From: RGIG1934 sp045122895
GTDB lineage: Bacteria > Bacillota > Clostridia > Lachnospirales > Lachnospiraceae
Reading direction: 5' to 3'
Length of the DNA: 36,000 bases
Assembly (NCBI GenBank): GCA_045122895.1
Contig: JBGVIE010000053.1
Location: 1 to 36,000 of the forward strand
The first letter of the stretch is position 1. Every line of letters starts with the position of its first letter. Position numbers and translations under genes: made by a program. The notes beneath the pieces are model-generated. The model saw nothing but the letters and a program-made list of their open reading frames with translations, did not search any database and was not told the origin of the DNA. Shown one piece after another: positions 6,564-15,139 of this stretch.

Positions 6564-7282
6564 CTAGTTTTTTTACTTTTTTTAAATGTGTATCCAGTTT
6601 TTCTGCTATCATACACCTGCATATTAAGTGTTCCCGACAAACCTTTAAGTCCTTCCATCATATCACTAAGGTCTACAATCTTGTCATTCATGGTGTCATC
6701 ATCAATACCAAGCTCAACAACTACATCATCCATAAACAGCGATATACTAAGGTCGTCCGCAATATTAAGTTTGTCGACTTTTATATTGTATTTGGAAAGC
6801 TGCTGTGTTATCCCAAGCACCTCATCAAATATCTTTTCATCCTTGACAGGAAGCTTTGAATCCAATATAAAATATTCAAATCTAATTCCTGTAACGAGCG
6901 TTATGTCTTTTTGATATTCATCGGAGCTCTCCACAACAATTCCATCCTTATCGAAATACAAATATGCACCCATATATGAGACACAGCCAATCATATCTTT
7001 TTCATAAACCGTTATGTTAATCTTGTCAAAAGAATCAAATTCCACATCATATCTCTCTACAAAAGGAATCTGCGGATGTTCTTTGTAGTTGGTCTGATAA
7101 TAAAACATAAAAGGATTTCTTGAAAAATCCTTGCTGAAAATATATTTCTCCAGCACTTCATCAGACACTCTCTCATTACCTTCAAACACCACTGTTTTAA
7201 TTCTCATCCTCGATGCAAGGAATGCGGTTACTGACAGAAAAAGAATAACTATGGCTAAAACTATCCATTTTATTTTTTTCAT
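6560..7282 (-). CDS. ftsQ: Cell division protein FtsQ/DivIB
   Basis: Bitopic division protein that works with FtsL and the FtsW-PBP pair at the septum. 240 residues: short cytoplasmic start (MKKIK), one membrane helix (WIVLAIVILFLSVTAFLA), then a POTRA-type domain beginning MRIKTVVFEGNERVSDEVLEKYI, then the beta region (YLYFDKDGIVVESSDEYQ, VVELGIDDDTMNDKI). Its order between ftsW and ftsZ supports the call; sequence conservation in this family is low. GAGAGG lies 8 bases before the ATG. In most clusters of this type murG sits between ftsW and this gene; here only 17 bases separate them. Confidence 0.88.
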   Translation of the reverse strand: MKKIKWIVLAIVILFLSVTAFLASRMRIKTVVFEGNERVSDEVLEKYIFSKDFSRNPFMFYYQTNYKEHPQIPFVERYDVEFDSFDKINITVYEKDMIGCVSYMGAYLYFDKDGIVVESSDEYQKDITLVTGIRFEYFILDSKLPVKDEKIFDEVLGITQQLSKYNIKVDKLNIADDLSISLFMDDVVVELGIDDDTMNDKIVDLSDMMEGLKGLSGTLNMQVYDSRKTGYTFKKSKKTS

Positions 7283-7299
7283 CTGATAAACCTCTCATC

Positions 7300-8448
7300 T
7301 TAATCAAGTCTGATTCTTTTTGAAACCGATAACGCAATTCCCATCTCTGCAAGCAGGAACACAATCGACGTTCCTCCATAACTGATAAATGGTAATGTTA
7401 CACCTGTATTTGGTATCGTGTTTGTTACTACAGCAATATTAAGTATTACCTGAATTGCGATATGTGCCATAATACCAACCACTAACATTGAGCCGTATAA
7501 ATCCGATGCATTATTTGCAATTATCATAAATCTCCAAATCATAAATACAAACAGTAGAATAACTGCAATACCACCGATTACACCAAGTTCTTCACAAATA
7601 ATTGTGTAAATCATATCATTTTGTGCCTCCGGAACAAATCCAAGCTTTTGGATACTCTTACCAAGCCCCTTTCCAAATAACCCACCGGAACCTATTGCAT
7701 ATAATCCCTGCAATACCTGGAAACCGGTCTGTTGTGATGATTCCTCGGGATTAAGCCATGTTGTTATTCTTCCCATTCTAAAAGAACCCTCTGACGAAAT
7801 CCCCACTGTTTTTACATAATATATAAATCCCAGCACTGCTATTGCCACAAGCGATACGAACAAAATATATCCTTTGTAGTTCGGACTGGCTATAAAAACC
7901 ATTGCAAACGCAATTCCAACTACGATAATCGCCGAACTTAAGTTATCCGTCACCAGATAAATAAGTGCTGCCGGCAAAAGCGCAAAGCCCATTATGTACC
8001 ATACCGTAAGCGTATTTCTTATACTCTTTGTTCTCTTCTCAAGAACCAGTGCAAAGAATACGATAACTCCGATTTTTACTATTTCTGCCGGCTGCACACT
8101 TATCGGTCCTAAATAGAACCACCTTCTGGCACCGTTAAGCTCAACACCTATCGGAGTCAGAACCAAAAAGAGTGATGCCATCGACGCTATATAGATAAAT
8201 ACAGCCATTTTTTTTAGTATATGGTAATCAAACTGGCTTACAACAACCATAATAAATATGCCAATTGCAGTACTGAATATCTGCTTATTAAGATAATACG
8301 CATCATTATTAAATTTAAGCTGTGCTGTATATGAACTGGTACTGTAAAGCATTACAAGTCCAAAGCCTAACAAAAACATTATTATGAACAAAAGACTGTA
8401 ATCAAAATAATTCTTGTACCCGCTCCTTCTAGTTCCATCTTGTCTCAA
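7300..8448 (-). CDS. ftsW: SEDS peptidoglycan glycosyltransferase, FtsW/SpoVE type
   Basis: Polymerises lipid II into glycan strands together with a class B PBP at the septum or the spore cortex. About 382 residues and ten membrane helices. Family marks: MLYSTSSYTAQ near the N-terminus, RRWFYLGPISVQPAEIVKI in the middle, and NTGVTLPFISYGGTSIVFLL near the C-terminus. The start is TTG 8448, 8 bases after AGGAG; the GTG at 8457 overlaps that site. It follows murD by 12 bases and precedes ftsQ. In Bacillus this chromosomal slot holds spoVE while ftsW is elsewhere, so vegetative and sporulation roles cannot be separated from sequence alone; with no second copy in view, FtsW is the cautious name. 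Confidence 0.9.
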   Translation of the reverse strand: MRQDGTRRSGYKNYFDYSLLFIIMFLLGFGLVMLYSTSSYTAQLKFNNDAYYLNKQIFSTAIGIFIMVVVSQFDYHILKKMAVFIYIASMASLFLVLTPIGVELNGARRWFYLGPISVQPAEIVKIGVIVFFALVLEKRTKSIRNTLTVWYIMGFALLPAALIYLVTDNLSSAIIVVGIAFAMVFIASPNYKGYILFVSLVAIAVLGFIYYVKTVGISSEGSFRMGRITTWLNPEESSQQTGFQVLQGLYAIGSGGLFGKGLGKSIQKLGFVPEAQNDMIYTIICEELGVIGGIAVILLFVFMIWRFMIIANNASDLYGSMLVVGIMAHIAIQVILNIAVVTNTIPNTGVTLPFISYGGTSIVFLLAEMGIALSVSKRIRLD

Positions 8449-8460
8449 AATTCCCACTCC

Positions 8461-9819
8461 TTACAGATTATTTACATAATCCTTAAACAATCTTCCTCTT
8501 TCTTCATAGCTCTTAAACATATCCCAACTTGCACATGCAGGTGAAAGTAACACTGCGTATCCCTCTGACGAATTCCTGTAAGCCTCCTGTACAGCTTGTG
8601 AAAGTGAATCTACAGATACTATATTTGTAAAGCCATGCTCCATAGCACATTCAGCTATTTTTTCTTTGGTCTTGCCAAGAAGTACAAGACACTTAATCTT
8701 ATCTCCAAATGCTTCAATCCACTCATCATATTCAGAGCCCTTGTCATATCCTCCTGCTATCAAAACAGTTGGTCTCTCCATAGCTTCAATAGCTTTTATT
8801 GATGCATCTGTATTAGTTCCCTTTGAATCGTTGTAGTAGATTACGCCTTCCTTTTCCCTGACGTATTCAATTCTGTGTTCTACTGCCTTAAAATCTTTTA
8901 CCACCTTTGCAATAGTCGGGATGTCAACTCCCATATATATGCTTATAGCGATTGCTGCCATTACGTTTTCTACGTTGTGTATTCCGACTAATTTCATCTC
9001 GTGTACCTTAAGTACAGGGGTTTCTTTTTCCCCATCATTGTAGATGATTGTCTCACCATCCAGATACATACCTTTGTCAAGTCTTCGCTTACTGCTGTAA
9101 TATATCACCTGTGAAGGTACAACTGACTCATTAGCTCTTAATAATTCATCTTCATAATTGAGTACGCAGAACTGGTTTGATGTCTGATTCTTTGCAACGC
9201 TCATCTTTACTGCTGTGTAATTCTCCATTGTATAATGTCTGTTAAGATGATCAGGTGTGATATTCAAAATCGCACTCACCTCAGGTTTAAATTCAACGAT
9301 TGTCTCAAGCTGGAAACTGCTCACCTCTGCAACCGTAACTGTATCATCAGTCATGCTGAGCGCATGCTCTGTGTACGGGTCACCGATATTTCCCACTACA
9401 AACACACTGTCATAATGAGCTTTCATAATCTCTCCAACCAGTGCTGTAGTTGTAGTCTTACCATTTGTTCCTGTAATGGCTACTACCTTTCCTTTTGAAA
9501 ACTGATATGCAAGCTCAATCTCACTCCATATCTTCACGCCCTTTTCCCTGACTCTGTTGACAAAAGGTGCATCTGTCGGTATACCCGGACTGATTACCAT
9601 TATGTCTACCGAATCAATTACGTTGTCACTAAGCTCACCGATTACGATTTTTACGCTATCTGCATTCTTAAGGTCACTTAATTTTGCTCTTATATCCTCT
9701 TCCTTTAAAGCTTCATTACCGTCATAAAGTGTAACATCTGCATCCACCTTCGACAGTAACTTTACTGCTCCTATTCCACTAATTCCAGAACCCGCAACCA
9801 GGTATCTTATCTCTTTCAT
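8461..9819 (-). CDS. murD: UDP-N-acetylmuramoylalanine--D-glutamate ligase MurD
   Basis: Adds D-Glu to UDP-MurNAc-L-Ala in the cytoplasm using ATP. 452 residues, the usual length. Domains: N-terminal UDP-binding Rossmann domain (YLVAGSGISGIGAVKLL, VISPGIPTDAPFV); central ATPase domain with P-loop AITGTNGKTTTTAL and ILNITPDHLNRH; C-terminal domain with YYNDSKGTNTDASIKAIEA, IAGGYDKGSEYDEW and LLSPACASWDMFKSYEERG. ATG 9819 follows GGAG by about 8 bases. It is the first gene after an internal promoter. mraY, usually just before murD, is absent from the 90-base gap. Confidence 0.96.
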   Translation of the reverse strand: MKEIRYLVAGSGISGIGAVKLLSKVDADVTLYDGNEALKEEDIRAKLSDLKNADSVKIVIGELSDNVIDSVDIMVISPGIPTDAPFVNRVREKGVKIWSEIELAYQFSKGKVVAITGTNGKTTTTALVGEIMKAHYDSVFVVGNIGDPYTEHALSMTDDTVTVAEVSSFQLETIVEFKPEVSAILNITPDHLNRHYTMENYTAVKMSVAKNQTSNQFCVLNYEDELLRANESVVPSQVIYYSSKRRLDKGMYLDGETIIYNDGEKETPVLKVHEMKLVGIHNVENVMAAIAISIYMGVDIPTIAKVVKDFKAVEHRIEYVREKEGVIYYNDSKGTNTDASIKAIEAMERPTVLIAGGYDKGSEYDEWIEAFGDKIKCLVLLGKTKEKIAECAMEHGFTNIVSVDSLSQAVQEAYRNSSEGYAVLLSPACASWDMFKSYEERGRLFKDYVNNL

Positions 9820-9884
9820 CTCTTCTTCTCCATTCGATTCACATCTTTAATTGTATGTATCTTATCACGGAACATACCACGTTA

Positions 9885-9913
9885 ATTATAATATTATTAA
9901 GTATAATAATCAA
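9885..9913 (-). promoter_or_regulatory. Internal sigma-A promoter before murD
   Basis: Minus strand TTGATT (9908-9913), 17-base spacer, perfect TATAAT (9885-9890). The -35 contains the stop codon TGA of the upstream PBP gene. It would drive murD-ftsW-ftsQ-ftsZ separately from the mraZ promoter. The leader after it carries a small GTATGT/ACATAC inverted repeat. Confidence 0.75.
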
Positions 9914-11634
9914 CCCTCACTGACTTCTTTCTTTATTCCAAGCTTTGGTAATGCCTCCTCATATATCTCTCTGATTACTGGTGCGGCAATAGTTCCTCCA
10001 TAATAAGTTCCCACCGGCTCATCTATAATGCATATGCCTATAACCTTCGGGTCAAAAGCCGGACAAAAACCGATGTACGAAGCAATATACTTGCCATTAC
10101 CTCTAGGAAGCTTCTCGCTGGTCGCTGTTTTTCCACCAATGGAATAACCTTCTATTGCACCATTTTTTCCGGTACCCTCTGACACTACTTTTTCAAGAAT
10201 CATCTTCATGGTCTCACTTGTAGAATCCTTTATCACATTATCCTTTGTGGCAAAATCAAAATTGCGAATCTTATTATTAGCTTCATCTACAGCTTTTATT
10301 GCAAAATGCGGTGTCACAAGCGTCCCGCCATTTATTATGGCACTTACTGCTCTGAGCAACACAAGAGGTGTTATCTGGAACGACTGTCCAAACGACATAG
10401 TTGCAAGCTCCACATTTCCAACATTCTCTATTTTATGAATAATTGTTCCCGCTTCGCCCGCTATATCGATTCCTGTCTTTTCCATTATTCCAAGTTTTTC
10501 AAGATAGTAATAAAATCGCTCTTTGCCTAATCTTAGTCCTGTCTCTATAAAAACAGGGTTACAGGAATTCATCGTCCCTTCTGTAAACGTCATAGAACCA
10601 TGTCCTATAACCTTATGACATCGTATTCTTCTGTCATCCACTATCTTGTAACCGGGACAGTAAAATGTGCTGTCCGGAGTTATCACTCCCTCCTCCAGCC
10701 CGGATGCCGCTGTAATTATTTTGAAAGTACTTCCTGGCTCATAAGTGTCATTGATGCTCTCATTTCTCCACAACTTGTTAAGTTCATCAAAAGATTTATT
10801 TTTACCACCGACCTCAAAGGGCTTATTCAGGTTATACTCTTTCAAATTGACCATTGAATATATTTCCCCATTTTTAGGATTCATAAGAATAATAGACACC
10901 CTTTTTGCCTTAGTTTCCTTCATTGCCTTTTTTGCTGCTTTTTCGCATATTTTTTGAATGTCTATATCTATCGTTATGTATAAATCATTGCCTTTAACTG
11001 ATTCAACTCTGTTCTCCTTCTTATTCGGAAGCTCCACACCTTTCGCATCTGTCATTGTAAGTATTTTGCCATCAATACCCATAAGGTATTCATCATACTT
11101 TGCCTCAAGGCCCACTATTCCCTGATTATCTGCCCCCGTAAAGCCAAGAACCTTTGAGGCAAGAGAATCGTAGGGATAATACCTCTTATAATCCTCATCA
11201 ACTTTTACACCGGCAAGATTATATTTTCTAATTCTGTCCCCAGTCTCTTTAGGAACGTTAGTCTTTATTTTTTCTCTCGAGCTTACCCTTTTCACTTTCT
11301 TCTCTATTGTTTCTTTATCTATATCAAGCTCTTTGGACAACATATTAACTACCTGCTTCTCATCCTCTATCTGACTATGTATTACAGAGATTGTACAGAC
11401 CATCTTGTTGGTAGCTATTATTTTACCATTCCTGTCATATATGTGACCCCTTGCCGCTTTTATATATCGTTCCCTCTCCTCAACCTCAAGCGCTTTCTTT
11501 GAATAATGCTCAGACTCCGCTGTTGTAAGAAAAATCACTCTTATTATCAGCACAAAAAAAGCGACAAAAAACATTATGCTTATAGCTGTAATCTTTCTTT
11601 TGTTATACATTTTTGATGCTTTGTTTTTTTCCAC
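9910..11634 (-). CDS. spoVD: Class B penicillin-binding protein, SpoVD-like
   Basis: Septal or spore-cortex transpeptidase. 574 residues: one membrane anchor (ITAISIMFFVAFFVLIIRVIF), dimerisation domain starting GHIYDRNGKIIATNK, then the transpeptidase domain with STFK (Ser302 nucleophile), SCN (NSCNPVFIETG) and IGGKTATSEKLPRG (Lys502). The usual KTG is KTA here. There is no C-terminal PASTA domain, which Bacillus SpoVD has. GTG 11634 was chosen: GAGG lies just upstream, inside the 3' arm of a terminator hairpin, so expression may be structure-controlled. It could equally be the vegetative FtsI and its upstream neighbour the other type; the pair order matches pbpB-spoVD of Bacillus. Confidence 0.8.
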   Translation of the reverse strand: MEKNKASKMYNKRKITAISIMFFVAFFVLIIRVIFLTTAESEHYSKKALEVEERERYIKAARGHIYDRNGKIIATNKMVCTISVIHSQIEDEKQVVNMLSKELDIDKETIEKKVKRVSSREKIKTNVPKETGDRIRKYNLAGVKVDEDYKRYYPYDSLASKVLGFTGADNQGIVGLEAKYDEYLMGIDGKILTMTDAKGVELPNKKENRVESVKGNDLYITIDIDIQKICEKAAKKAMKETKAKRVSIILMNPKNGEIYSMVNLKEYNLNKPFEVGGKNKSFDELNKLWRNESINDTYEPGSTFKIITAASGLEEGVITPDSTFYCPGYKIVDDRRIRCHKVIGHGSMTFTEGTMNSCNPVFIETGLRLGKERFYYYLEKLGIMEKTGIDIAGEAGTIIHKIENVGNVELATMSFGQSFQITPLVLLRAVSAIINGGTLVTPHFAIKAVDEANNKIRNFDFATKDNVIKDSTSETMKMILEKVVSEGTGKNGAIEGYSIGGKTATSEKLPRGNGKYIASYIGFCPAFDPKVIGICIIDEPVGTYYGGTIAAPVIREIYEEALPKLGIKKEVSEG

Positions 11635-11686
11635 AAAAAAACCTCATAATTCGAATTACTATATATTACTAATCAAATTATGAGGT
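11634..11686 (-). terminator. Terminator or attenuator hairpin between the two PBP genes
   Basis: Perfect 11-bp inverted repeat ACCTCATAATT/AATTATGAGGT (11641-11651 and 11676-11686), followed on the minus strand by seven T (11634-11640 region). The 3' arm ends in GAGGT, the only plausible ribosome site of the downstream PBP gene, whose GTG start follows the T run directly. Confidence 0.75.
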
Positions 11687-11707
11687 TATGCTTTAATTTT
11701 GTGCTGA

Positions 11708-13648
11708 TTATTCAGTCTGGGATTCTGATGACTGTTCTTCTGAAGATGTTTCATCATCACCTGCTGCATTAGCAGCATTCTCGTCCGGAGAAGTTGTTAC
11801 CTGAGACTTTGTCGTCTCCGGTTCCTTCTCATCTGCTGAAGGGTATATATCCATAGCAGGAAGCACCTCTGTCATTACTGCGCTGAACAATTTAGAAGCA
11901 TATGAACTGCTTCCGGGATCCGGTACATCCGGTGCATCCACAAGCACATAACACACAACTCTCGGCTTCTCATAAGAAGCATATCCGAGGAACGAAAGAA
12001 TATACTCATCTTCCTCCTTATTCTGCTTCTGTGCCGTACCTGTTTTACCACCCACCAGGTATCCCTGTACCTGCGCCGTTCTACCTGTACCGCCTATTGT
12101 AACATTCATAAGCGATTTCCTTATAAAATCAGAAGTCTCATCTGTAATTGTCTGCTTAACTAATACCTTATCAAAATTCTCTTCAATAGCACCGTTTGGG
12201 CTCACCACCTGTTTTAACACATGCGGCTGATAATAATATCCACCATTTATCAGAGAAGAAAAACCTGCAACCATCTGAACCATGGTAACATTAAAGTTCT
12301 GTCCAAAGGAGTTAGTCTTCAAGTCGATTTCAGTCATATTATCTTCTGTATATAAAAGACCTGCACAGCTTGTCTCACCGGGCAGATCAATACCCGTCTT
12401 CATACCAAAATTAAAAATTGACTGGTATTTTGTAAACACAGGAATAGTCTCTTTCTCAGCAATCTGCATAAGGGCATCATTACACGACTGCATAATGGCC
12501 TGCTCAACAGATACCTGACCATGACCACTTCTTAAGTGGCATCCAATATATCTTCCTGCAACTGTCTCTCCACCATCGCACATAAACTTGTCTTCAAAGT
12601 CAATTTTCTTTTCTTCAAGTGCTCCTGCAATTGTGAAGGGTTTGATTGTAGAACCTGCCTGATATGTATCACTCACACAGTAATTTCTCCACATTTTATT
12701 CATTGCGTTAATCTGCTTCTTATCAGACATCTTATTAATTGTTGATTTTTTGTAATATCTTGACAAATCTCTTGGATTGTTAAGATCATAAATATTCTTA
12801 CTGCTGACCATAGCAAGAATATCGCCATTATTCGGATCTGCGAGCATAATGGCTACATTCTTTGGTTTATATTCTTTGTCCCAGGTTTCACACCACTTCT
12901 GACATATCTCCTGAAGATTCATATCAATTGTTGATATTACATTGCATCCATTCTCTGCATCCTTCTCCTCAACCACCTGCTGATTCTCTTTGTCAACATA
13001 GCTGTATCGTCTTCCGTTTGTTCCATTCAGGAAATCATTGTAGAACTCTTCAATTCCCCAGCGTCCTGCATTACCTTTCTCTGTAAAACCGATAACACCC
13101 GATGCAAGTTCGTTGTAAGGGTAACATCTCTTATATTCATCCTCAAACCATACGCCTTTGATTAACTTATTCTTATCCTGTTCACTAAGAAAATTCTCAA
13201 TTCTCTCGTATTCTAATTCTTTCAGATATACGACATAACTGCTATCTGCCTTTTCACTTATTACCTTTCGCAAATCGTCTTCTTTAATCTCTTCAAAATT
13301 AGATAATAAAGCTTTCACCGTAGGCTCTAAGTAATCCTCTTTTGTCAACATTACTTTTGGATCCAGTATAAGATTATATACCTTTATGCTTGTCGCAAGA
13401 ACATTACCATTCCTGTCGAGGATATCTCCTCTTTTGAAAGGAATGGTGGTGCTAGATTCTTGTTGTTGTTCTAGCACCAGTTTCGTGTAGTCATCCTCGC
13501 TTTTATAATTGATAATAGACACTCTGATTCCCAAAATAGCAAGTGCCAGAATGATAACCACAAACACATACATCTGTTTGATTTTCATTCTCTTTTTGAA
13601 CTTTTTTACCTTTTTAACCCTGTTATTTCTTATATCTCTTCTCGCCAT
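11708..13648 (-). CDS. ftsI: Class B penicillin-binding protein, FtsI/PBP2B-like
   Basis: Septal transpeptidase that cross-links new peptidoglycan made by FtsW. 646 residues: basic cytoplasmic tail, one membrane helix (QMYVFVVIILALAILGIRVSI), dimerisation domain (RGDILDRNGNVLATSIKVY), transpeptidase domain with STIK (Ser333), SCN (MQSCNDALMQI) and KTGTAQ (Lys535). The last 45 or so residues are an acidic Ser/Thr/Glu-rich disordered tail instead of PASTA domains. It directly follows the ftsL-like gene, as pbpB does in Bacillus. The ATG at 13648 has only a weak GA-rich ribosome site. A hairpin terminator/attenuator follows it. Confidence 0.88.
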   Translation of the reverse strand: MARRDIRNNRVKKVKKFKKRMKIKQMYVFVVIILALAILGIRVSIINYKSEDDYTKLVLEQQQESSTTIPFKRGDILDRNGNVLATSIKVYNLILDPKVMLTKEDYLEPTVKALLSNFEEIKEDDLRKVISEKADSSYVVYLKELEYERIENFLSEQDKNKLIKGVWFEDEYKRCYPYNELASGVIGFTEKGNAGRWGIEEFYNDFLNGTNGRRYSYVDKENQQVVEEKDAENGCNVISTIDMNLQEICQKWCETWDKEYKPKNVAIMLADPNNGDILAMVSSKNIYDLNNPRDLSRYYKKSTINKMSDKKQINAMNKMWRNYCVSDTYQAGSTIKPFTIAGALEEKKIDFEDKFMCDGGETVAGRYIGCHLRSGHGQVSVEQAIMQSCNDALMQIAEKETIPVFTKYQSIFNFGMKTGIDLPGETSCAGLLYTEDNMTEIDLKTNSFGQNFNVTMVQMVAGFSSLINGGYYYQPHVLKQVVSPNGAIEENFDKVLVKQTITDETSDFIRKSLMNVTIGGTGRTAQVQGYLVGGKTGTAQKQNKEEDEYILSFLGYASYEKPRVVCYVLVDAPDVPDPGSSSYASKLFSAVMTEVLPAMDIYPSADEKEPETTKSQVTTSPDENAANAAGDDETSSEEQSSESQTE

Positions 13649-13672
13649 TTTCTCTATCCATTTCTCGAAAGA

Positions 13673-14155
13673 TTATTTGGTAGGAATATCTGCTACCTGC
13701 TTCATATATTCACTTTCTGAACTAGTGTAGTATGATACCTGGTCCTTTTTAGCCTTGACCATACCAAGCTCTGTTGTAGCCACCTTGATAACATTCTTTG
13801 TATCAATAAAGCTGCTGATAGAATACTCAACAGCATCATTTCTAGCTGAAATTGTGTTAATCTCACTCTTTAATTCTATAATTCTTTCATTCCTGTTCAT
13901 AATGCTTGCCTGCAAACCAATATACTGAAAACAAACAAGTGCTGTGGCAACTGTAAGTGCTGTTAAAAAGAGCACATACTTAGGGCTCATTCTAAGCTCT
14001 CTCTGTCTGTTTCTTGCTGCAGCCTTCTGTCTGCTTGTACGCTTAACCTCTTCTTCCGGTCTTACGACTTCTAAACCTTTTCTCTCAGGTATGCTCTGAA
14101 TCTTTCTCACAGCACTACCTTCCACATAACTTTTTCTCATAAATCTGTCTTCCAT
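13673..14155 (-). CDS. ftsL: FtsL-like division protein
   Basis: Small bitopic partner of FtsQ/DivIB and DivIC-type proteins. 160 residues: a basic N-terminal cytoplasmic region of about 55 residues rich in Arg/Lys (EEEVKRTSRQKAAARNRQRE), one membrane helix (YVLFLTALTVATALVCFQYI), then a coiled-coil stretch (ASIMNRNERIIELKSEINTI) and an end with DTKNVIKVATTELGMVKAKK, the pattern of septum formation initiator proteins. Recognised mainly by layout and by position between rsmH and the PBP gene, as the family is poorly conserved. AGGAAAG precedes ATG 14155, which lies 2 bases after the rsmH stop. Confidence 0.82.
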   Translation of the reverse strand: MEDRFMRKSYVEGSAVRKIQSIPERKGLEVVRPEEEVKRTSRQKAAARNRQRELRMSPKYVLFLTALTVATALVCFQYIGLQASIMNRNERIIELKSEINTISARNDAVEYSISSFIDTKNVIKVATTELGMVKAKKDQVSYYTSSESEYMKQVADIPTK

Positions 14156-14157
14156 GA

Positions 14158-15105
14158 CTATCTTTCCTTCTTCCCTTTTTCAAAGATTCTTAACTTTGCA
14201 CTTTTCGAACGTGAATTGAATCTTAATTCTTCTTCACTTGGCAAAATCGGCTTTCTACTTATAACAAACCCCTTTGATTCTTTCCCGCATACACATACCG
14301 GAAAATCCGGCGGACAGGTACATGGATTCTCGTTTCTCTTAAATCCAACCTTTACAATTCTGTCCTCCAATGAATGGAAGGTAATAATACTAAGTCTTCC
14401 TCCATCCTTCAGTCTGTCTATCATATTATCAATAGAGTCTCTTACCTCATCAAGTTCTCTATTGAGTTCGATTCGTATTGCCTGAAAGGTCTGCTTGGAT
14501 GGATGACCACCCTTAGCTCTGACCTTTGCAGGAATTGCTGCTTTTATGATTTCTGTCAATTCGAAAGTTGTCTCAATTTCTTTTTCCTGTCTTGCTAAAA
14601 CTATATGTTTTGCAATATTCTTAGCAAATTTATCTTCACCGTAATCTCTGATTACTCTGAACAATTCCATTTCACTGTATGTATTAACAATGTCTTTAGC
14701 TGTCATCGTCTGACGCTTGTCCATTCTCATATCAAGTGGTGCATCATATCTGTACGAAAATCCTCTCTCTGCCGTATCAAGCTGTTTTGAAGACACTCCC
14801 AAGTCAAGCACAATTCCGTCAACCTTGTCGACAGATAAAGAATCAAGTACTGAATCTATTTCGCTATAGTTCGCACGAACTATGGTAACCTTGTCCTCAA
14901 ACTCTTTAAGTCTCTCACCTGCTGCCATAATGGCATCCGAGTCTCTGTCAATCCCGATAAGACGCCCCTTGTCAGAAAGTCTCTTAGCAATCTCATATGA
15001 GTGGCCACCGCCACCAAGAGTTCCATCGACATAGATTCCATCAGGCTTAATATTAAGGCTGTCCACCGTCTCGTTAAGTAAAACCGATACATGATTAAAT
15101 TCCAT
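14158..15105 (-). CDS. rsmH: 16S rRNA (cytosine1402-N4)-methyltransferase RsmH
   Basis: SAM-dependent enzyme that methylates N4 of C1402 in 16S rRNA at the P site. About 315 residues. Visible: SVLLNETVDSL near the N-terminus, VDGTLGGGGHSYEIAKRL (SAM loop), VDGIVLDLGVSSKQLD, FSYRYDAPLDMRMD, HPSKQTFQAIRIELNREL, IITFHSLEDRIVK and a Cys cluster CTCPPDFPVCVCG before VISRKPILPSEEE. ATG 15105 was chosen (AGGAG 10 bases upstream) over a TTG at 15114. Second gene of the dcw operon, 35 bases after mraZ. Confidence 0.97.
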   Translation of the reverse strand: MEFNHVSVLLNETVDSLNIKPDGIYVDGTLGGGGHSYEIAKRLSDKGRLIGIDRDSDAIMAAGERLKEFEDKVTIVRANYSEIDSVLDSLSVDKVDGIVLDLGVSSKQLDTAERGFSYRYDAPLDMRMDKRQTMTAKDIVNTYSEMELFRVIRDYGEDKFAKNIAKHIVLARQEKEIETTFELTEIIKAAIPAKVRAKGGHPSKQTFQAIRIELNRELDEVRDSIDNMIDRLKDGGRLSIITFHSLEDRIVKVGFKRNENPCTCPPDFPVCVCGKESKGFVISRKPILPSEEELRFNSRSKSAKLRIFEKGKKER

Positions 15106-15139
15106 TGTCAACAAACTCCTCTTTCCATATCATATCTGA

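Noticed and set aside
7300..8457. Reading the SEDS gene as rodA
   Set aside because: Position between murD and ftsQ in the dcw cluster fits FtsW/SpoVE; no elongation genes (mreBCD) are nearby.
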